A stretch of 64,000 bases of DNA from NCBI GenBank assembly GCA_933228675.1, contig OW121744.1:113328671-113392670 (forward strand). Direction: 5' to 3'. The notes beneath the pieces were generated by a model. It ran no database searches, was not told the origin of the DNA, and was given only the letters and a program-made list of their open reading frames with translations. Each line of letters starts with the position of its first letter. Position 1 is the stretch's first letter. Positions 37,610 through 51,049 of the stretch are shown here, in pieces. The DNA comes from Stomorhina lunata. Lineage: Eukaryota; Arthropoda; Insecta; Diptera; Rhiniidae. Position numbers and translations under genes: made by a program.

Positions 37610-38300
37610 CTACAAAGTAAAGAAAAACACACAAAACAAAACATGAGTAAAAAACAATTAAAAATTATTTGCTAAACTTAAATAAATAATTTTCCATTAT
37701 TTTCCTTTAGCCAAACTTTCGTTTTCCCACCCCACCCCACCCCTAACTCGCAAAACAAACTTAATTGTGTAGAAATTGTTAAATTGACTTTTAACATCAG
37801 TTTCAAATTAAAAACTCTAAGCTAACAAGTCGGAAATGGATTACATATAAAACCCTCACTGCAAGGAAAGGAAAACTTTTGCTTTTTAGCTAAAACAAAA
37901 ATTAAATTTTAAATAGTTTAGCGAAAAAAAAGGAAAGTTTCTTCAGCTTTTCGTTTAACTTAAACAACTACAAAATGTTAGTTAGATATAAATAATATTT
38001 AGAATGCCTTTTGCCAAAAAAATAAAAACAGTGTTTATTTTCTGCCAAATTTAGTTTGCTAAAGAGAAAATAAAACATTTCGAAAGGAAACTGAATTAGA
38101 GCTTTTAATAAGGACTAAACAGTTGCTGGAAATAGGGTAAAGTATCTAGAATAATGTTGTTCTTACGTAAATAACAAATGTTAAACAACAACTTTGAAGC
38201 GAATTTTGTCTGTTTTTCTTTGTCTTGTTTCTCTTTTTTATTCGTTTTCATTTTAGTTCGAAAAATTTGTTAAAGCATAAAACGTGAATAAAACATTATT
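37610..38300. other. Start of the 20-kb intron within Ig3
   Basis: A/T-rich sequence upstream (in gene sense) of the Ig3b exon, with the acceptor at 37610-37611. No other feature recognised. Confidence 0.55.
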
Positions 38301-39620
38301 AAAAATTCCATTTAGCTAACATTATTTCCTTAATGTATTTGGATTATCAGGAAATATGTACTTTCCTTTACAAAGCATTCTTCAAATAATTCTAAGACTA
38401 AACAATAGAATAAAGAGAAACAGCAACAACAAAAAACTTTGATATGAAATTGCATTACAATTGTTGATTTTAAATTAAAATTCCAAGAAATTGAAGAAAT
38501 TAATTATTTAACTAATTTGTTGTTCTTTAAATAAGGGTATTTATTGTACTTATTAACAATTTTCCTTAAAGTGTTAATATTTATACAACATTTTTTGAAA
38601 TTATCCTTTAAAGGATTTGAAATTTCGTGATATTTTTATGGCACAATTTGTGCTTTTTAATTCTTTATTAAATGGTTTTTAAAAAAATTTTTTATCTACA
38701 AGGGTTTAGAACTTTCTCATATGTCCTTTTTTTTGAAAAATTTTAAAAAAGTCTAAAATGCTTTGTTAATTAGAAATTAATGATATAAGTACAAAATGAG
38801 CTCGAATTATTGTGATTTATATTCAAAATTTTGCATAAAATTCAAAATATTATTATAAGAATAACCGAAGGACACACTTTTCTTGACTTTATTTCGCAGA
38901 GTTTTGTTCTCACAAATTAAAATACCAAAGAATTGAAGAAATGAATTATTTATAAATTTGTTGTTCTTAAAAAACGAATTTGTTTTAAATTTTCTTAAAA
39001 ATGATAAAATTTATCGAATTTTTTCAAAATTATCCCTGAAAGGATTCGAAATGTCATGATATTTGTATAGCACAATTTGTGATTTTTATTGCTCTTTCGA
39101 ACGGCCTATAAAAAACTTTTTTATCTGCAAACGTTTAAAAGTTTCTCAGATATCCTTTTTTTGAAAAATGTAAAAAAAGTCTCAAATGATTAAAACAAAT
39201 TTTGTTTTTTTTTTTTTATATATTAATGCAATAAATACAAAATTTAATCAAACTATTAAACCTAAGGTTCGGAAGTTTTGAATTTAGCTAAAAAGAATAT
39301 TGTAAGGATAACCGAAGGACATACTTTTCTTTGCTTTGTTTTGCAGAATTTTGTTCTCTAAAAGTTTATTTAAAAAAAATTATAAATTTTTTATATTTCC
39401 TTTGCAATTGTTAATTTTTCGAATATTTCTGAAAATTTATAAAATTAGGTTATAATTTCTTCCAAGGATGAGAAATTTCAAGATATTTATACACTACAAT
39501 TTGTTCTTTTAAGTGCTTTATAAAGTGATCAAAACAAAAAAATTTTAACTGCAAGCGTCTAGAAGCTTCTTGTATATCCTCTTTTCAAACATTAAAAAAA
39601 AATAATCTTCTATGAATAGT
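38300..39620. repeat. Diverged repeat, about 425 bp, three copies
   Basis: Each copy contains an AAAGGATTTGAAATTTCGTG-like word, then GGCACAATTTGTGCTTTTTA, then TCATATGTCCTTTTTTTTGA (near 38610, 39045, 39465). A linked word, GGATAACCGAAGGACA, lies near 38860 and 39308. The same word order, looser, goes on to about 46.8 kb. Confidence 0.7.
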
Positions 39621-39629
39621 TTTTCATAA

Positions 39630-40320
39630 AAAATCAAATCAAAATTTGTCGTTAGTAAAAATTTTGATCAAAATTTGTCTTTAAAAAATTTTGATCAAAA
39701 TTTGCCTTTAAAAAATTTTGATCAAAATTTGTCTTTAACAAAAATTTTGATCAAAATTTGTCTTTAGTAAAAATTTTGATCAAAATTTGTCTTTAGTAAA
39801 AATTTTGATCAAAATTTGTCTTTAGTAAAAATTTTGATCAAAATTTGTCTTTAGTAAAAATTTTGATCAAAAATTGTCTTTAGTAACAATTTTGATCAAA
39901 ATTTGTCTTTAGTAAAAATTTTGATCAAAATTTGTTTTTAATAAACATTTTGATGAAAATTTGTCTTTAGCAAAAATTTTGATCAAAATTTGTCTTTAGT
40001 AAAAATTTTTATCAAAATTTGTCTTAAGTAAAAATTTTGATTAAAATTTGTCTTTAATAAAAATTTAGATCAAAATTTGTCTTTAGTAAAAATTTTGAAC
40101 AAAATTTGTCATTAGTAAAAATTTTGATCAAAATTTGTCTTTAGTAAATATTTTTATCGAAATTTGTCTTTAATAAAAATTTTGATTAAAATTTGCCTTT
40201 AGTTAAAATTTTGATTAAAATTGGTTTTAAGTTAAAATTTTGATCAATATTTTTCTTTAGTAAAAATTTTGATTAAAATTTGTCTTTAGTAAAAATTTTG
40301 ATCAAAAATTGTCCTATTTC
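39630..40320. repeat. 30-bp array, AAAATTTTGATCAAAATTTG unit
   Basis: About 23 copies with a 30-bp period: AAAAATTTTGATCAAAATTT then GTCTTTAGTA. The core AAAATTTTGATCAAAATTTT is almost fully self-complementary. Confidence 0.92.
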
Positions 40321-41729
40321 TTTGTAGAGCCAAATTTTATTCGTTGATTTTTATTTAGTCAAAATTTCAATATTAGGGTTTATATAGTCAAAACTCTAAT
40401 CGTAGGTCTTTATATAGTAAAAATTTTAATCGTACGTCTTAGTCAAAATTTTATATCCTTAAAAGGATATGGAAATCAGATTTGTTTATGGCACAAGTTC
40501 CGACAATTTCTAAGTTATAAAATATTTTTGAAATATTCAATTTTTATAAATTTCTTTCAAAGTTGCTCACATATCCTTTATTATCACCGATGAAAAATTT
40601 AGGAGAAATTGTTAATTTCAAACCTGTTTTATTTATTGATTTTTTAATTTTAGGATAATTTAGAATGAGACAAAAGTGCTAGAAATATTTTGTTGTTTAC
40701 TAATATTATTAATGAAGGATGTACTTATGGCCAAAGAATTATCCTTTTTAATTATTAACAATGTTTTCTTTTAAAACCTAAACTTTCATTAATTTTTGTA
40801 TTATTTAAATATTGATTTTGTAGAAAACGTGTAACAAATTTGTTTTTAAGACAAATATCCTTGAAAGAATATTGAAATAAATAAAATTTATTGATTAAAA
40901 CTTGAGAACGCTTGTGCTTAAATAAATGCCATTAAAATAGTATAGAATTTCTCATTAAGTTAAAAGTAGTTCATATATCCTTTTTTATAAGAATTCAAAA
41001 AAAATCAAAAATTAATTTTTTGTTTCTATAATATTAGTATGTAATGTAATTAAGAAATGAAAACAAATAAATAAATTGTGATTCTCACAAATGTCCTTGA
41101 AAGATTATGAAATATTCATATGCATAAGTTTATTGGCAAAATTTGAAACTTTTCATTTGAGATTCTAATTGAATTCTTTTAAAACATTTTTTGTATAAAA
41201 AAGAGTTTTCATATAATTATCCATTCTAAAGAAATTCTTTAAAAATAGACTAAGATGTATCTTTTAAAGATATGTTTTACAATTAAACTTATTCTATTTA
41301 AATGATTGATTATAATAATAAATATTACAGTTTATTTTTGAAAAGGATAATATATAATATTTTATTTTTAGTTTTTAATTTAAAGTATTTTCTGCTCCAT
41401 AAAATCAAATAAAAGTTTTTCATACATTTATCAACATTCAAATAATTGTCAGGACTTTCATGAGAAAACTTATTTTTCTTGGTTGATTGAATAAAAATTT
41501 GAAAAAAGTTTTTATATTTGTAAAATTTTTAGTAAAAAGGATAACAAATGAGTATTTTGTGTTACAAAAATTTGTAAATATTTGTTGCTCTTTAAATTTT
41601 TATGAAAATAATATATATTTTGTCATTACTTAAAAAGATATAAATATACTTTAATTCTGTTGTATAAATTATGCAATACAGCCTTAAAATTGTCAGTATG
41701 TGTGTGTAAGTTTACGATTAATTTATATA

Positions 41730-42795
41730 TTACATTAAATAGTGTAAATTGTGAAGAAAATCAGATTTTCCTGAATAAAATCATTCGAAAATCAAAGACT
41801 TTAAAGCTTTCTCTTATTAAAATTAGTATAGTAGCATTAACTTTTAGATTTTATATTGATTTGTTAAAAATCCTTTGTTCTATAAAGGCTTTGTATGTAT
41901 TCTTTTTTTGCAATTTGCCAAGAAATGCAAATTTTTTGGTTTTTTTAGCTAAAACTAGATTATTATAATTATTTTAACTCTAAAAAAATAAAAATTTTAA
42001 ATTCTTTTGCCAAAATTAGACTCAAAGGATAACAAAAGGACATAGTTTTTTATAACACAACTCGAGTAGTATTAAGCCCCATAATTTGCAATTGAAATAA
42101 TTTAATTTTCTGTCTGCGTTCAAAAGCTATGCATATATCCTTTTTTTGCCATTTTTCTAAATCTTTAAAATTAGCAAAATTTTTTCAAAATACTTAATCA
42201 TCCTAGTTCTAAATCTTCAAAAATGTTCTTGAAATTATGTGTAATTGTACTATTAAATTATAATTATATTAAAAAGTATAAATTGTGAAAAAAAATCAGA
42301 TTTTCCTGAATAAAATCCTTTGAAAATCAAAGACTTTAAAGCTTTTTCTTATTAAAATTCATATAGTAGCAATAACTTTTAGATTTTGTATTAATTTGTT
42401 AAAAATCCTTTGTCTTTTAAAGGCTTTTCATGTATCCTTTTTTACAATTTGCCAAGATACACAAAGTTTTTAGTTTTTTAGTTACAACAAGCTTATTCTA
42501 ATTACTTTGAATTTTTAAAAATAAAAATTTTAAATAATTTTGCTAATATAAAACTCAAAGGATAACAAAAGGACATTTTTTTTACAGCACAACTCGAGTA
42601 GTATTAAGCCCCATAATTTCTAATTGAAATAATTTAATTTTCTGTCTGCGTTCAGAAGCTATTCATATATCCTTTTTTGCCATTTTTCTAAATCTTTAAA
42701 ATTAGCAAAATTTTTTCAAAATACTTTATCATCCTAATTCCAAATCTTCAAAAATGTTCTTGAAATTACTTTAGTGTCAAAATCTGTGGCCTAAT
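41730..42795. repeat. Tandem duplication of about 533 bp
   Basis: The half at about 41730-42262 matches the half at 42263-42795. For example GAAAATCAGATTTTCCTGAA near 41756 and its A-rich counterpart near 42290, and CTCGAGTAGTATTAAGCCCC at 42061 and 42593. Far more alike than other copies in this field, so a recent event. Confidence 0.88.
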
Positions 42796-43609
42796 TTAAG
42801 GGTTTTCCCTTAAAAAATCAACTAGTTTTTATCCCAAGATTTTCTTGTGCCAAATTTGCCCCATAAAAAGCTTCGACAAATTTCAAAATTATTAACAATT
42901 TAAAGTTTATTAAGCATAAAAACATATTAACTTTCATGGCTTTTAACAGACTAAGCATTTCAGTGAAGAAAATTCGTAAGCCAAAACCAAGTTTGTTAAA
43001 TAGTTGGTTGGCTGATTCCAGCTCAACTCTCTCTATCTATATGACACACATTCTTGGTTTTCTTTGAAGAAAAGAGGGTAGTGCTGAAACTGTTTGGGGA
43101 TTTCGAAATCAACATACGCAGCTACACCCACTGATTAGCGTTTAGTTTTTTTATTGTTTTTCTCTATATATTTTAAATTGCCTTTTATGCAACGATTACT
43201 TCTAGACAATTTATTTTTGCTTTGTTTTTTTTTTTTATAAATATGTATATTTTTTACCATTTGGCTTGTGTTGTGGGGGAAAAAAGCACAAACGAAGCAA
43301 ATAAATGATTTTCCATTTGAACTACTCGAACAATAACAAATGCTTAGAAAACAACAGCCATTTCTATGGCAAAAAGAGATCTACTAAGAGTCTAACAGAC
43401 AGATATATATGAGGTATATTTAATACTGTATTCCTACATCCGCTGCATAAGGATGTTGCCTCATATGTGTGTGTGTGTGTATGTAGGTAATTTTATACTG
43501 GCAATTTATATTTCCGCATAAAAAATTATTGTTAGTTTAGTTAGAATCTAGAAGTATAAGGTAAGTGGTAAGGTACTACTAAATACATACAAACATATAC
43601 AGCTAATAC

Positions 43610-44269
43610 CCCAGCTAGCATTTTTGCACTATTAAAATGATCATTTATGATATCACTTATGAGTCAAAAATGATCTTTTTTGTGAGAAAATGGTACCCAA
43701 AACGAGTCTTTACTGCACGATTAAAATTATCATTTACGAGTCTTTAATGACTCGTTTTGCTGATTAGAATATAACTACATTTTGATAGATTTGTAAAAAG
43801 TTGCTAACCAACTAAGCCACATCACCCATAATGAGATACGAGTCTTTTTGTGGCATTTTCTTTATCACCTAAAAATAGTTATATTACGCACATTTTGCAA
43901 GATTTTTTTGCGCTATTTTTAACTAGTCGCTTGCTAAGCGCCTATGAGTCTTTTTGTACACTTTTTTGATCACCAAACTGATTGCATACATTCTGCTTTT
44001 AAATAGTCACTTTCAAGGTATTTTATGAGTCTTTTTGTATTCTTTTTTGATCACAAAACTGATTAAAATAATATTAAAAAGTAGTCTTTAATTCTGCAAG
44101 AATTGTTTGTGCTTTTGTAAACTAGTCGTTTTCTGAGCGTTTTAAGGAGTCTTTTTGGAATCTTTTTTAAGTCACCAAGATGATTAATGAATTTTTGATC
44201 ATATATACGAGTCCCAAAAGACTCATTTTGCTGATTTTATCGTCAACAATCACCAAATTGCTAGCTGGG
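43610..44269. mobile_element. MITE-like element with CCCAGCTAGCA terminal inverted repeats
   Basis: About 660 bp bounded by CCCAGCTAGCA (43610-43620) and its exact complement TGCTAGCTGGG (44259-44269). Inside there is no coding frame. Instead, several copies of TATGAGTCTTTTTGTA with TTTTTTGATCACCAAACTGA occur about 85-100 bp apart (near 43847, 43945, 44028, 44147). I do not see a clear target-site duplication, so the superfamily stays open. Confidence 0.7.
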
Positions 44270-45130
44270 ACGTTTGTATTTTCAGTTCTAATAACCGACT
44301 GTGTATGCTTGTAAGTATTTGTGTATATACTTGAAAGTATATTGTGATATATGTTTATTAAAGTAATTCTAAACAATTTACCATAAGCCTGTCTAAAACC
44401 ATAAGACAATGTTGACATACTTATTTATGAACATTAGAAGGGAACATTTTTGTATTTGATTTTATCCTAAATAATGTCAAATAATGAAAGCAAAATCAAT
44501 TTTCTAGCATTAAAACCAGGAAAGGATAAACAATTTTATGTGTTTTATTACTACAGTTTTTAGTTAGGCTTTAGCTTTAAGAATTTATAAACATTTCTTA
44601 AATATTTTGAGTTTTTATAAAGTTTTTCATGTATCCTTTTTTTTGCAACTTAATAAAAAAAAAATCAAAAATTTAATTGCTTTAATATTTCAAAGGCTTG
44701 CAATTGCATCAACCTTAAATTTTTTTAATTTAAATTTAAAATTATTATTTTTTTTTAGCATAAATGAACTTGAAGGATAACAAAGGACGAAATTTTCTAT
44801 GCCACAATTTGACCAAAAGTGTGCTCTATAATTTCACGTTAAAATGAATTAAGTATTTGCCCGCGTTCAATAGCTGTCTATATATCCTTTTTATAAAATA
44901 TTTTTAAATTATTGAGAATTTTCAAACCAAAATCAATTTCTTAATCTATCATTAAAACTGAACTAAAAAACGTCTAAATCTTTTTAGATCTTTTCAAATT
45001 CTTTTAATTTTATCATTAGTTATAAAAAATTATAGTAAAATTATTTTAAAGTTTAAATTAAGATCAAATTTCTTCACAAGACAGACATTTGTCTTTTCAG
45101 GAAAACATAAAAAGGTGTATTTTGTTTTGT

Positions 45131-45446
45131 GAACCGCCGTGGTGTAGCAGGTTAGTCATCCGCCTAGCATACCAGAGGTCCCAAGTTCAATCCCTGTCAG
45201 ACCCACTTGAAAAAAATTAATTTTCAAAAAAGCGGCAGTTCACCTCATAACTCAGCTAGCCACTGGTTATTGAGTATTAGGCTATGAAAAACTTCTCTAA
45301 CTAATGCATTTGCCGTTCGGAGCCGGCGTTAAAACGTAGGTCCCTTTCAATGAGTCTAAAAATAGAATCGGATGCAGCTTATTGTCTGAGAGAAGTACCC
45401 CTTGTTCCAATTGGAATGTTGTCGGGGAATTATATATATATATATA
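45131..45446 (+). mobile_element. tRNA-derived SINE
   Basis: A tRNA-like head of about 75 bp: GCCGTGGTGTAGCAGGTTAG holds the A box and CCAAGTTCAATCCC the B box of an RNA polymerase III promoter. A body follows with TGCATTTGCCGTTCGGAGCC and GTAGGTCCC, words typical of a SINE group common in flies. The tail is a (TA)n run at 45432-45448. TATTTTGT on both sides may be the target-site duplication. It lies in the 20-kb intron, opposite to the gene. Confidence 0.82.
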
Positions 45447-46800
45447 TTTTGTCTTGCAATTTAAGCTGACATTAAAATAACTAATAAATTGATTTCAGTC
45501 CTCAATGTCCCTGATAAAAATTTTTTGCTTATTATTTTTCATGAATAATTGTGTTAGTTTTTTTTAATCATTTTTTCGCAGTTATTTAAATTGAAAAAAT
45601 CTGTTTAAGGTAAATTCTAAATTAAATATTTGACATTTAGAAATAACAAAAGGCCACCGTTTCTTAACTTACAATTTGTAGTACTCTTTGCTACTTAAGA
45701 TAACCTTAAAATATTTTAAGATTTTTGCTTTAATAAAAAGTTTTCTATATATCCTTTTTAAGCTTTAAAATAATAATTTTTTTCAAAATAAATATTTATA
45801 TCAAAAATTTTGATATTTATTTCATGCTATAAATATAAAAATGAACAATACAACAAAAAATGTCTTATTAATTCGAAAATTAAAGATTACTTAGAACAAA
45901 ACATAAAAACATCCTTAATGGTACATGCACAAATAAACAACATTATATTAGAATTTATGGAAATTTGTCTTCTATTAATTTGCATTAAAATAATAGAAAA
46001 TTATGAATTGGTTTAAGAGTTGGCCATATATCCTTTATACAAATTTTTTTAAATAAATATGTTTTTCTTTATTTTTTTAATTAGTTTTGTTTCAATATAT
46101 TAGAAAACGAAATAGTGCAATCGAAATAACGAATTTACAAAAATATCCTTGAAAGAAGATGCAAATATCAAAATTTCTTTAATACAATTTTTCATAACTT
46201 CTGCTCTATAAACTGGAATCAAAAGATTAAATATATCTTTATTGAACTAATAGTTGCTCTTATATCCTTTTTTAGACTCTTAGGATTTTTTTTATAAAAT
46301 CCATTTCTTATGGTTTTATTATTCAATTTTATATTAATAAAAAGTAAAATAACAAAAAAAAAACAGAAAATCATAATTTTCTTATTCACAAATATTCTTA
46401 AAAGGATGTGAAAACTTAACGATTTTTACCTTACAATTTACAATAAATCTCACTTTATAACAAGACATTAAAATAATTTAATTTTTTTTATTCATATTAA
46501 AGTTTTGCATATATCCTTTTTTAGTGTCAAAAAATATTTTAACAAAAATGTACAACTCTTGTTTTTTTTTCTTTAATTTTATTTTTATTAGTAAAAAAAA
46601 TTTAGAAAAATATTTTTTTTACTCTGAAATATCTTTAAAAGGACATGAAAATTTTATGATTTCCTTATAACAATTTATGATATATTTTTCTTAATAAACT
46701 GACATTATAAGAATTTTAAATTTTTCATTTATTTAAGAGTTTCACATATATCCTATTTTGAATCTTGAACAAAATTTTTTGAAAAAAACATATTTTCTAA

Positions 46801-49279
46801 GATATTTCACCTTTTAAAGAATATTGATCTAATTCGAAACGATTTCCTAGAACTTCTGAGCCCTCCTAATGCTCAAACTTTAATGTAGTTCACGTTTATA
46901 TCTTCTTATACTTAAATTTTCTGTGTATAGATAACTTTTCAGCGTTCGTTTGTTTCTGCTTTGTTGATAGAAAGGGATTTTCTTCTTTAGCCATACTTAC
47001 ATACATTCAACTACTTTCAATTTTTCTAACTCATTTTGTAACAACATTTTCTTTTTCACATCTCCCCTCTATTTTCCATTATACTCTTTATTGCATCTCT
47101 GCGAAACTACAATGACAATAAATATGCAATGACATTTGAAGCTTAAAAACAAAAACCAACAAAACAAAACACAGCAACAGTTTTTTTTTTTGTAACAAAA
47201 ACAAAAGCAACAACGTTGATTGTTTAGACAGCACCAGCAAGAACAACATGAGGACACACAATGCCAACAATAACCATACAAACAACTCAAATAACCATCT
47301 TAACTACTACAACTACACACACAAACAAACACATAAAAATAACATTATCATTCTCTTATTTGGTCTAATAAATTGCATGTGTATTTGAGCAGTGGTTCTC
47401 CAAATGTTTAATTAGAAAACCCAAAGGCAAACCAAATTTTTACCCTTCCATCAAACAAGAATGATGTGTTGTGATTATCAACAAAGTCAAGCCAAAAAGT
47501 ATGCAATAGATTTGCATTTTATGTGCTTGTAGTTAAATTTAAAGCATTTTGAAGGCTGGAGCTTAGATTTGAAGCTGTAGCTTTTAATTAATGTTTGTCA
47601 AAAGTCTTTCACTTTATACTTTAAAAAGTCTTTAATATTATTTGTCAAACGATACTTTTTATTTTACATCCTAAAAGTATACACTTTTATTTGCAAACAC
47701 TTATAGATTTCAATCGTATTCTTTATGGCAGGTTTTTCTCAGTTTTGTTCGTATATTAGACCTACATTTCTACTTATATTGGACCTACATTAATAGTTAA
47801 TTTTTTATATGAAACTCTTTAATTTTTCTTTATCCACTGCCTCCTCAAAGTATGCACCATAAAATCTTCAACATCTACTATGTTTTGCCCGTTACAAAAA
47901 GATATGATATTAAAAATTATGTATTCCTTCTTCTTCAGAACATCAAACTCTTTACATTCGCAATCTTTAAGAACCTCTGCTTTAAAGTATGTTGATACTT
48001 AAGTACATAATAAATATAAAAATGGAAACTTTTACAAACGAGATGTAGAAAAACTAAACTGAACTTTAGAAAAACAGAAAGGGTTTAGTTCAATGTTGTG
48101 GATGAACTAAGTAGATTTTTGTTGCTATTTTTATATTTACGATCACAAAAGGGATTCTAAAACAGGCAAAAACTTGTAGGGGCCTTGTAAAAACTTCTGA
48201 AGCAAAAACCTTTTCAAAGATTTTATAGTCACGAAAAGGCATTTCTTTAGTTCAGGGTCAATCTTTGGGTAAATAGGCCATATTGTATAAAAATTCTGGA
48301 AGAGCTGTCATTATAAGTACTTCATTGGCTTATTTTGAAAGGAAGACTTGCCATAATAAGTTCTTCTTTCGGGCTACTTTAATAAGGTCTTACGCATTTC
48401 TTTTAGACGGTAGTATCTCTCTTTGAAAATTCACAAATTCCGCTTACATATATAGCTACCAATTTTTTTTTCAATAATGCCTGATATCTTTGAGAACTCT
48501 TTCCTATTTTAAACTTATGAAAGTCCTCCTAAAGAAAGCCTGAAACAGAAGCTTTCAAGTAAGGTCTTAATAGTCAAAATAGAGTTAATCCACAAACCAT
48601 CCTCACGATTTCAAAATTGTTTCATCTTCCTATCATTTCTACTTAATAAATCCCTTAACTTAAATCTTAATATCTCTAAAGGTTAGCTTCAATAAAGGCC
48701 CCTTATTAGGCCTTTTCGAAACTCATTTTCCCCCTTTTAAAAAAAACTTTAAATTTTAGTATATTTTTTGAATTACCATAAAATTTCTTCTTAGATGTTT
48801 TCTTTTTTGTGGGTTAATGTAATGTTTCTCGTAAAATTGTTTTACGCAATAACATTTGCTGACAAATACTAAATAAACAATTGCAATTTTTTGCTTAAAC
48901 TTAAAAAAACAAACATTTTCTTTTAAAAGCAAATGGGAGTTTCTATTTTAGATTAAGGCAAAAGGCAATTGAAATATTAGAAAAAAAAGTTGAAGTAGAA
49001 AACTCAAAAGGCTATTGAAGGGATTTGATAACAATGAGAAATTTAGAAAGAAAAAATTGAGCTTTACGTATGTAATATAGAGATGAAAGGATATTAGCTG
49101 AAATGAGTACATTCATCTTATAACTAGATCCTTAGAAGAGCATAAGCTCAAAAAATTAGCAAATGTTTAAGTCGCTTAAGCTTAAGACATTAATATATAC
49201 TTAAGGGGGAAAATTGTTATATCTTTTAAAGCATACTTTTGGGTGCATAGAACTAAAATTATTTGCAAACCAACAGACA
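46801..49279. other. Intron sequence, no feature recognised
   Basis: A/T-rich with CAACA/ACAAA-type simple sequence at 47120-47340. The cysteine-rich minus-strand frame at 47069-47290 is a reading of that simple sequence. No exon supported. Confidence 0.5.
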
Positions 49280-50000
49280 GAAATCATTGAAGAAAGGAAG
49301 ACTTTACTATAAAAAGTTGACGATAGGAAGACTTTTCTCAAAACAAGTTGACGATAGGAAGAATTTTCTTGAGAAAAGTTGACGAGAGGAAGACTTTTCT
49401 TAAAAAAAGTTGACGAGAGGAAGACTTTTCTTATGAAAAGTTAGAGAGGAAGACCTGTGTTAAGAAAAGTTGATGAAAGGAAGAGTTTTCTTAAGAAAAG
49501 TGTACGAGAGAAAGTTTTTTTTTTTTAAATTTGACGATGGGAAGAGTTTTCTTTAGAAATGCTGAAGATAGGAAAAGTTTTCTAAAGAAAAGTTGACGAT
49601 AGGAAGAGTTTTCTGAAGAAAAGTTGACGAAAGTAAGAATTTTCTTAAGAAAAGTTGACGATAGGAAAAATTTTCTTTAGAAAAGTTGACGATAGCAGGA
49701 CTTTAGTACTTTACTACAGAAAAGTGTACGATAGGAAGACTTTAGTATAGAAAAGTTAACGATAGGAAGACCTTTCTCTAGAAAAGTTGACGATAGGAAG
49801 ACTTTTCCTTAGAAAAGTTATAGATGAAAAGATTTTTCAAATGACGATGGAAGGAATTTTCTTGGAAAAATTTGACGATAGGACGAATTTTCTCTAGAAA
49901 ACTGAACAACGGGAAGACTTTTTTCTAGAAAAGTTGAAGATAGAAACACTTTTCTTTAGAAAAGTTGAAAATGGGAAGACTTAAAAAAAAAACTTGACAA
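49280..50000 (+). repeat. 31-bp satellite, GTTGACGATAGGAAGA family, forward
   Basis: About 23 copies, more diverged than at 19.1 kb. Many have TTCTTAAGAAAAGTTGACGA in place of the ACTATAG form. It faces the reversed array beginning at 51050. Confidence 0.9.
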
Positions 50001-51049
50001 AATGTAAACAATTTTCAACTTTTAAGGGCTGTGATATAATAAAAAAAAAAATTATTGCATACTTTTTGTGGAATAGTTTTACTATAATCTTCAAATTTTC
50101 TGTAACATATAAAAAATTATCACTTTTTAAGACTTAGAGGAAGAATATACGCATAATTCTTTTGTTGCACTTAGAACATTTAAAACAATTATTAACATTT
50201 TCATTTTATTCTTCTTCATTTCATGGAAGATTTATTCAAGCTATTTTATAATTATTTTTACCTTATTTTCTGCCTTCGTTTTCAACATTATTTTAATTTA
50301 ACTGCTAAAGAAACCTGGCAACAACCAAACAAATAATTTATGAAATAAGTTTTTTTTTTGCTAAAATAAAAAATATAAAATGAAATAATACATAAAATGG
50401 AGGAAGTACACTTCATATCAACTTTTATGCTTTAACACTTTTCCATTTTATAATTTTTATTTCTTTTTCTCATAATTTTACATTTGAGCTGTTAAACAAG
50501 TATTGAGTTCACACATACACTCACAAATACCTACACAAACAATTTTTTCTGTTCTTAGTGTTTCTGTTCGTAGCCTGTGTTTATATATTGTTTCAGCTTT
50601 GTTTCCTCTACTTTAACATTAAGGCCTCCTGAATCCTTTAGTTGAAGGATGTTGTTTAAACAATAAATAACAACAACAACAAAATCTTACTTTCAAACAC
50701 TCATACACATTTACTTTCCTTTATATTTGTATGTTGGCAAAAGAGAAATATTTATTATTTAATACCTTCACAAAAAAAAAGGATATTTTTTTCGCTTATT
50801 TTTATAAGCAGAAACACTTTCGAATACAAAAAAGTTCACAGTTGAAATTATATACAGTTTAAGAGCAAATTAAACACACCAAAGAACATTGCAACTTGGG
50901 GATTTTTATGTCTCAAGTGATACTTTAATGAGTAGAAAATAAAATAATAAAAAAAATCTAAACAAACAAGTAAAAATGAATAACTAGAGTGGAATAAAAA
51001 AAAGCTCTTAGTACCCTACACTACTATAAATCCAAAATACTGCAAAGTA
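50001..51049. other. Spacer between inverted satellite arrays
   Basis: A/T-rich sequence without genes; would be the loop of a hairpin between the arrays on either side. Confidence 0.5.

Larger units (their letters stand above)
40320..46800. repeat. Old repeat field with CATATATCCTTTTTT words
   Basis: CATATATCCTTTTTT or a close form occurs near 40975, 42133, 42667, 44632, 44880, 45750, 46026, 46262, 46511 and 46746. GGATAACAAAAGGACA-like words come between (42025, 42558, 44780). The layout fits a long-period (250-530 bp) tandem family that has decayed, with a MITE and a SINE inserted later. No coding frame is convincing. Confidence 0.6.

Noticed and set aside
45131..45205. Functional tRNA gene
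   Set aside because: A and B boxes exist, but the stems are imperfect and a SINE body with a (TA)n tail follows.
47069..47290. Cysteine-rich small protein
   Set aside because: The cysteines come from a CAACA/ACAAA-type simple sequence; two overlapping frames are both open, and no signal peptide or cysteine spacing of a known family is seen.
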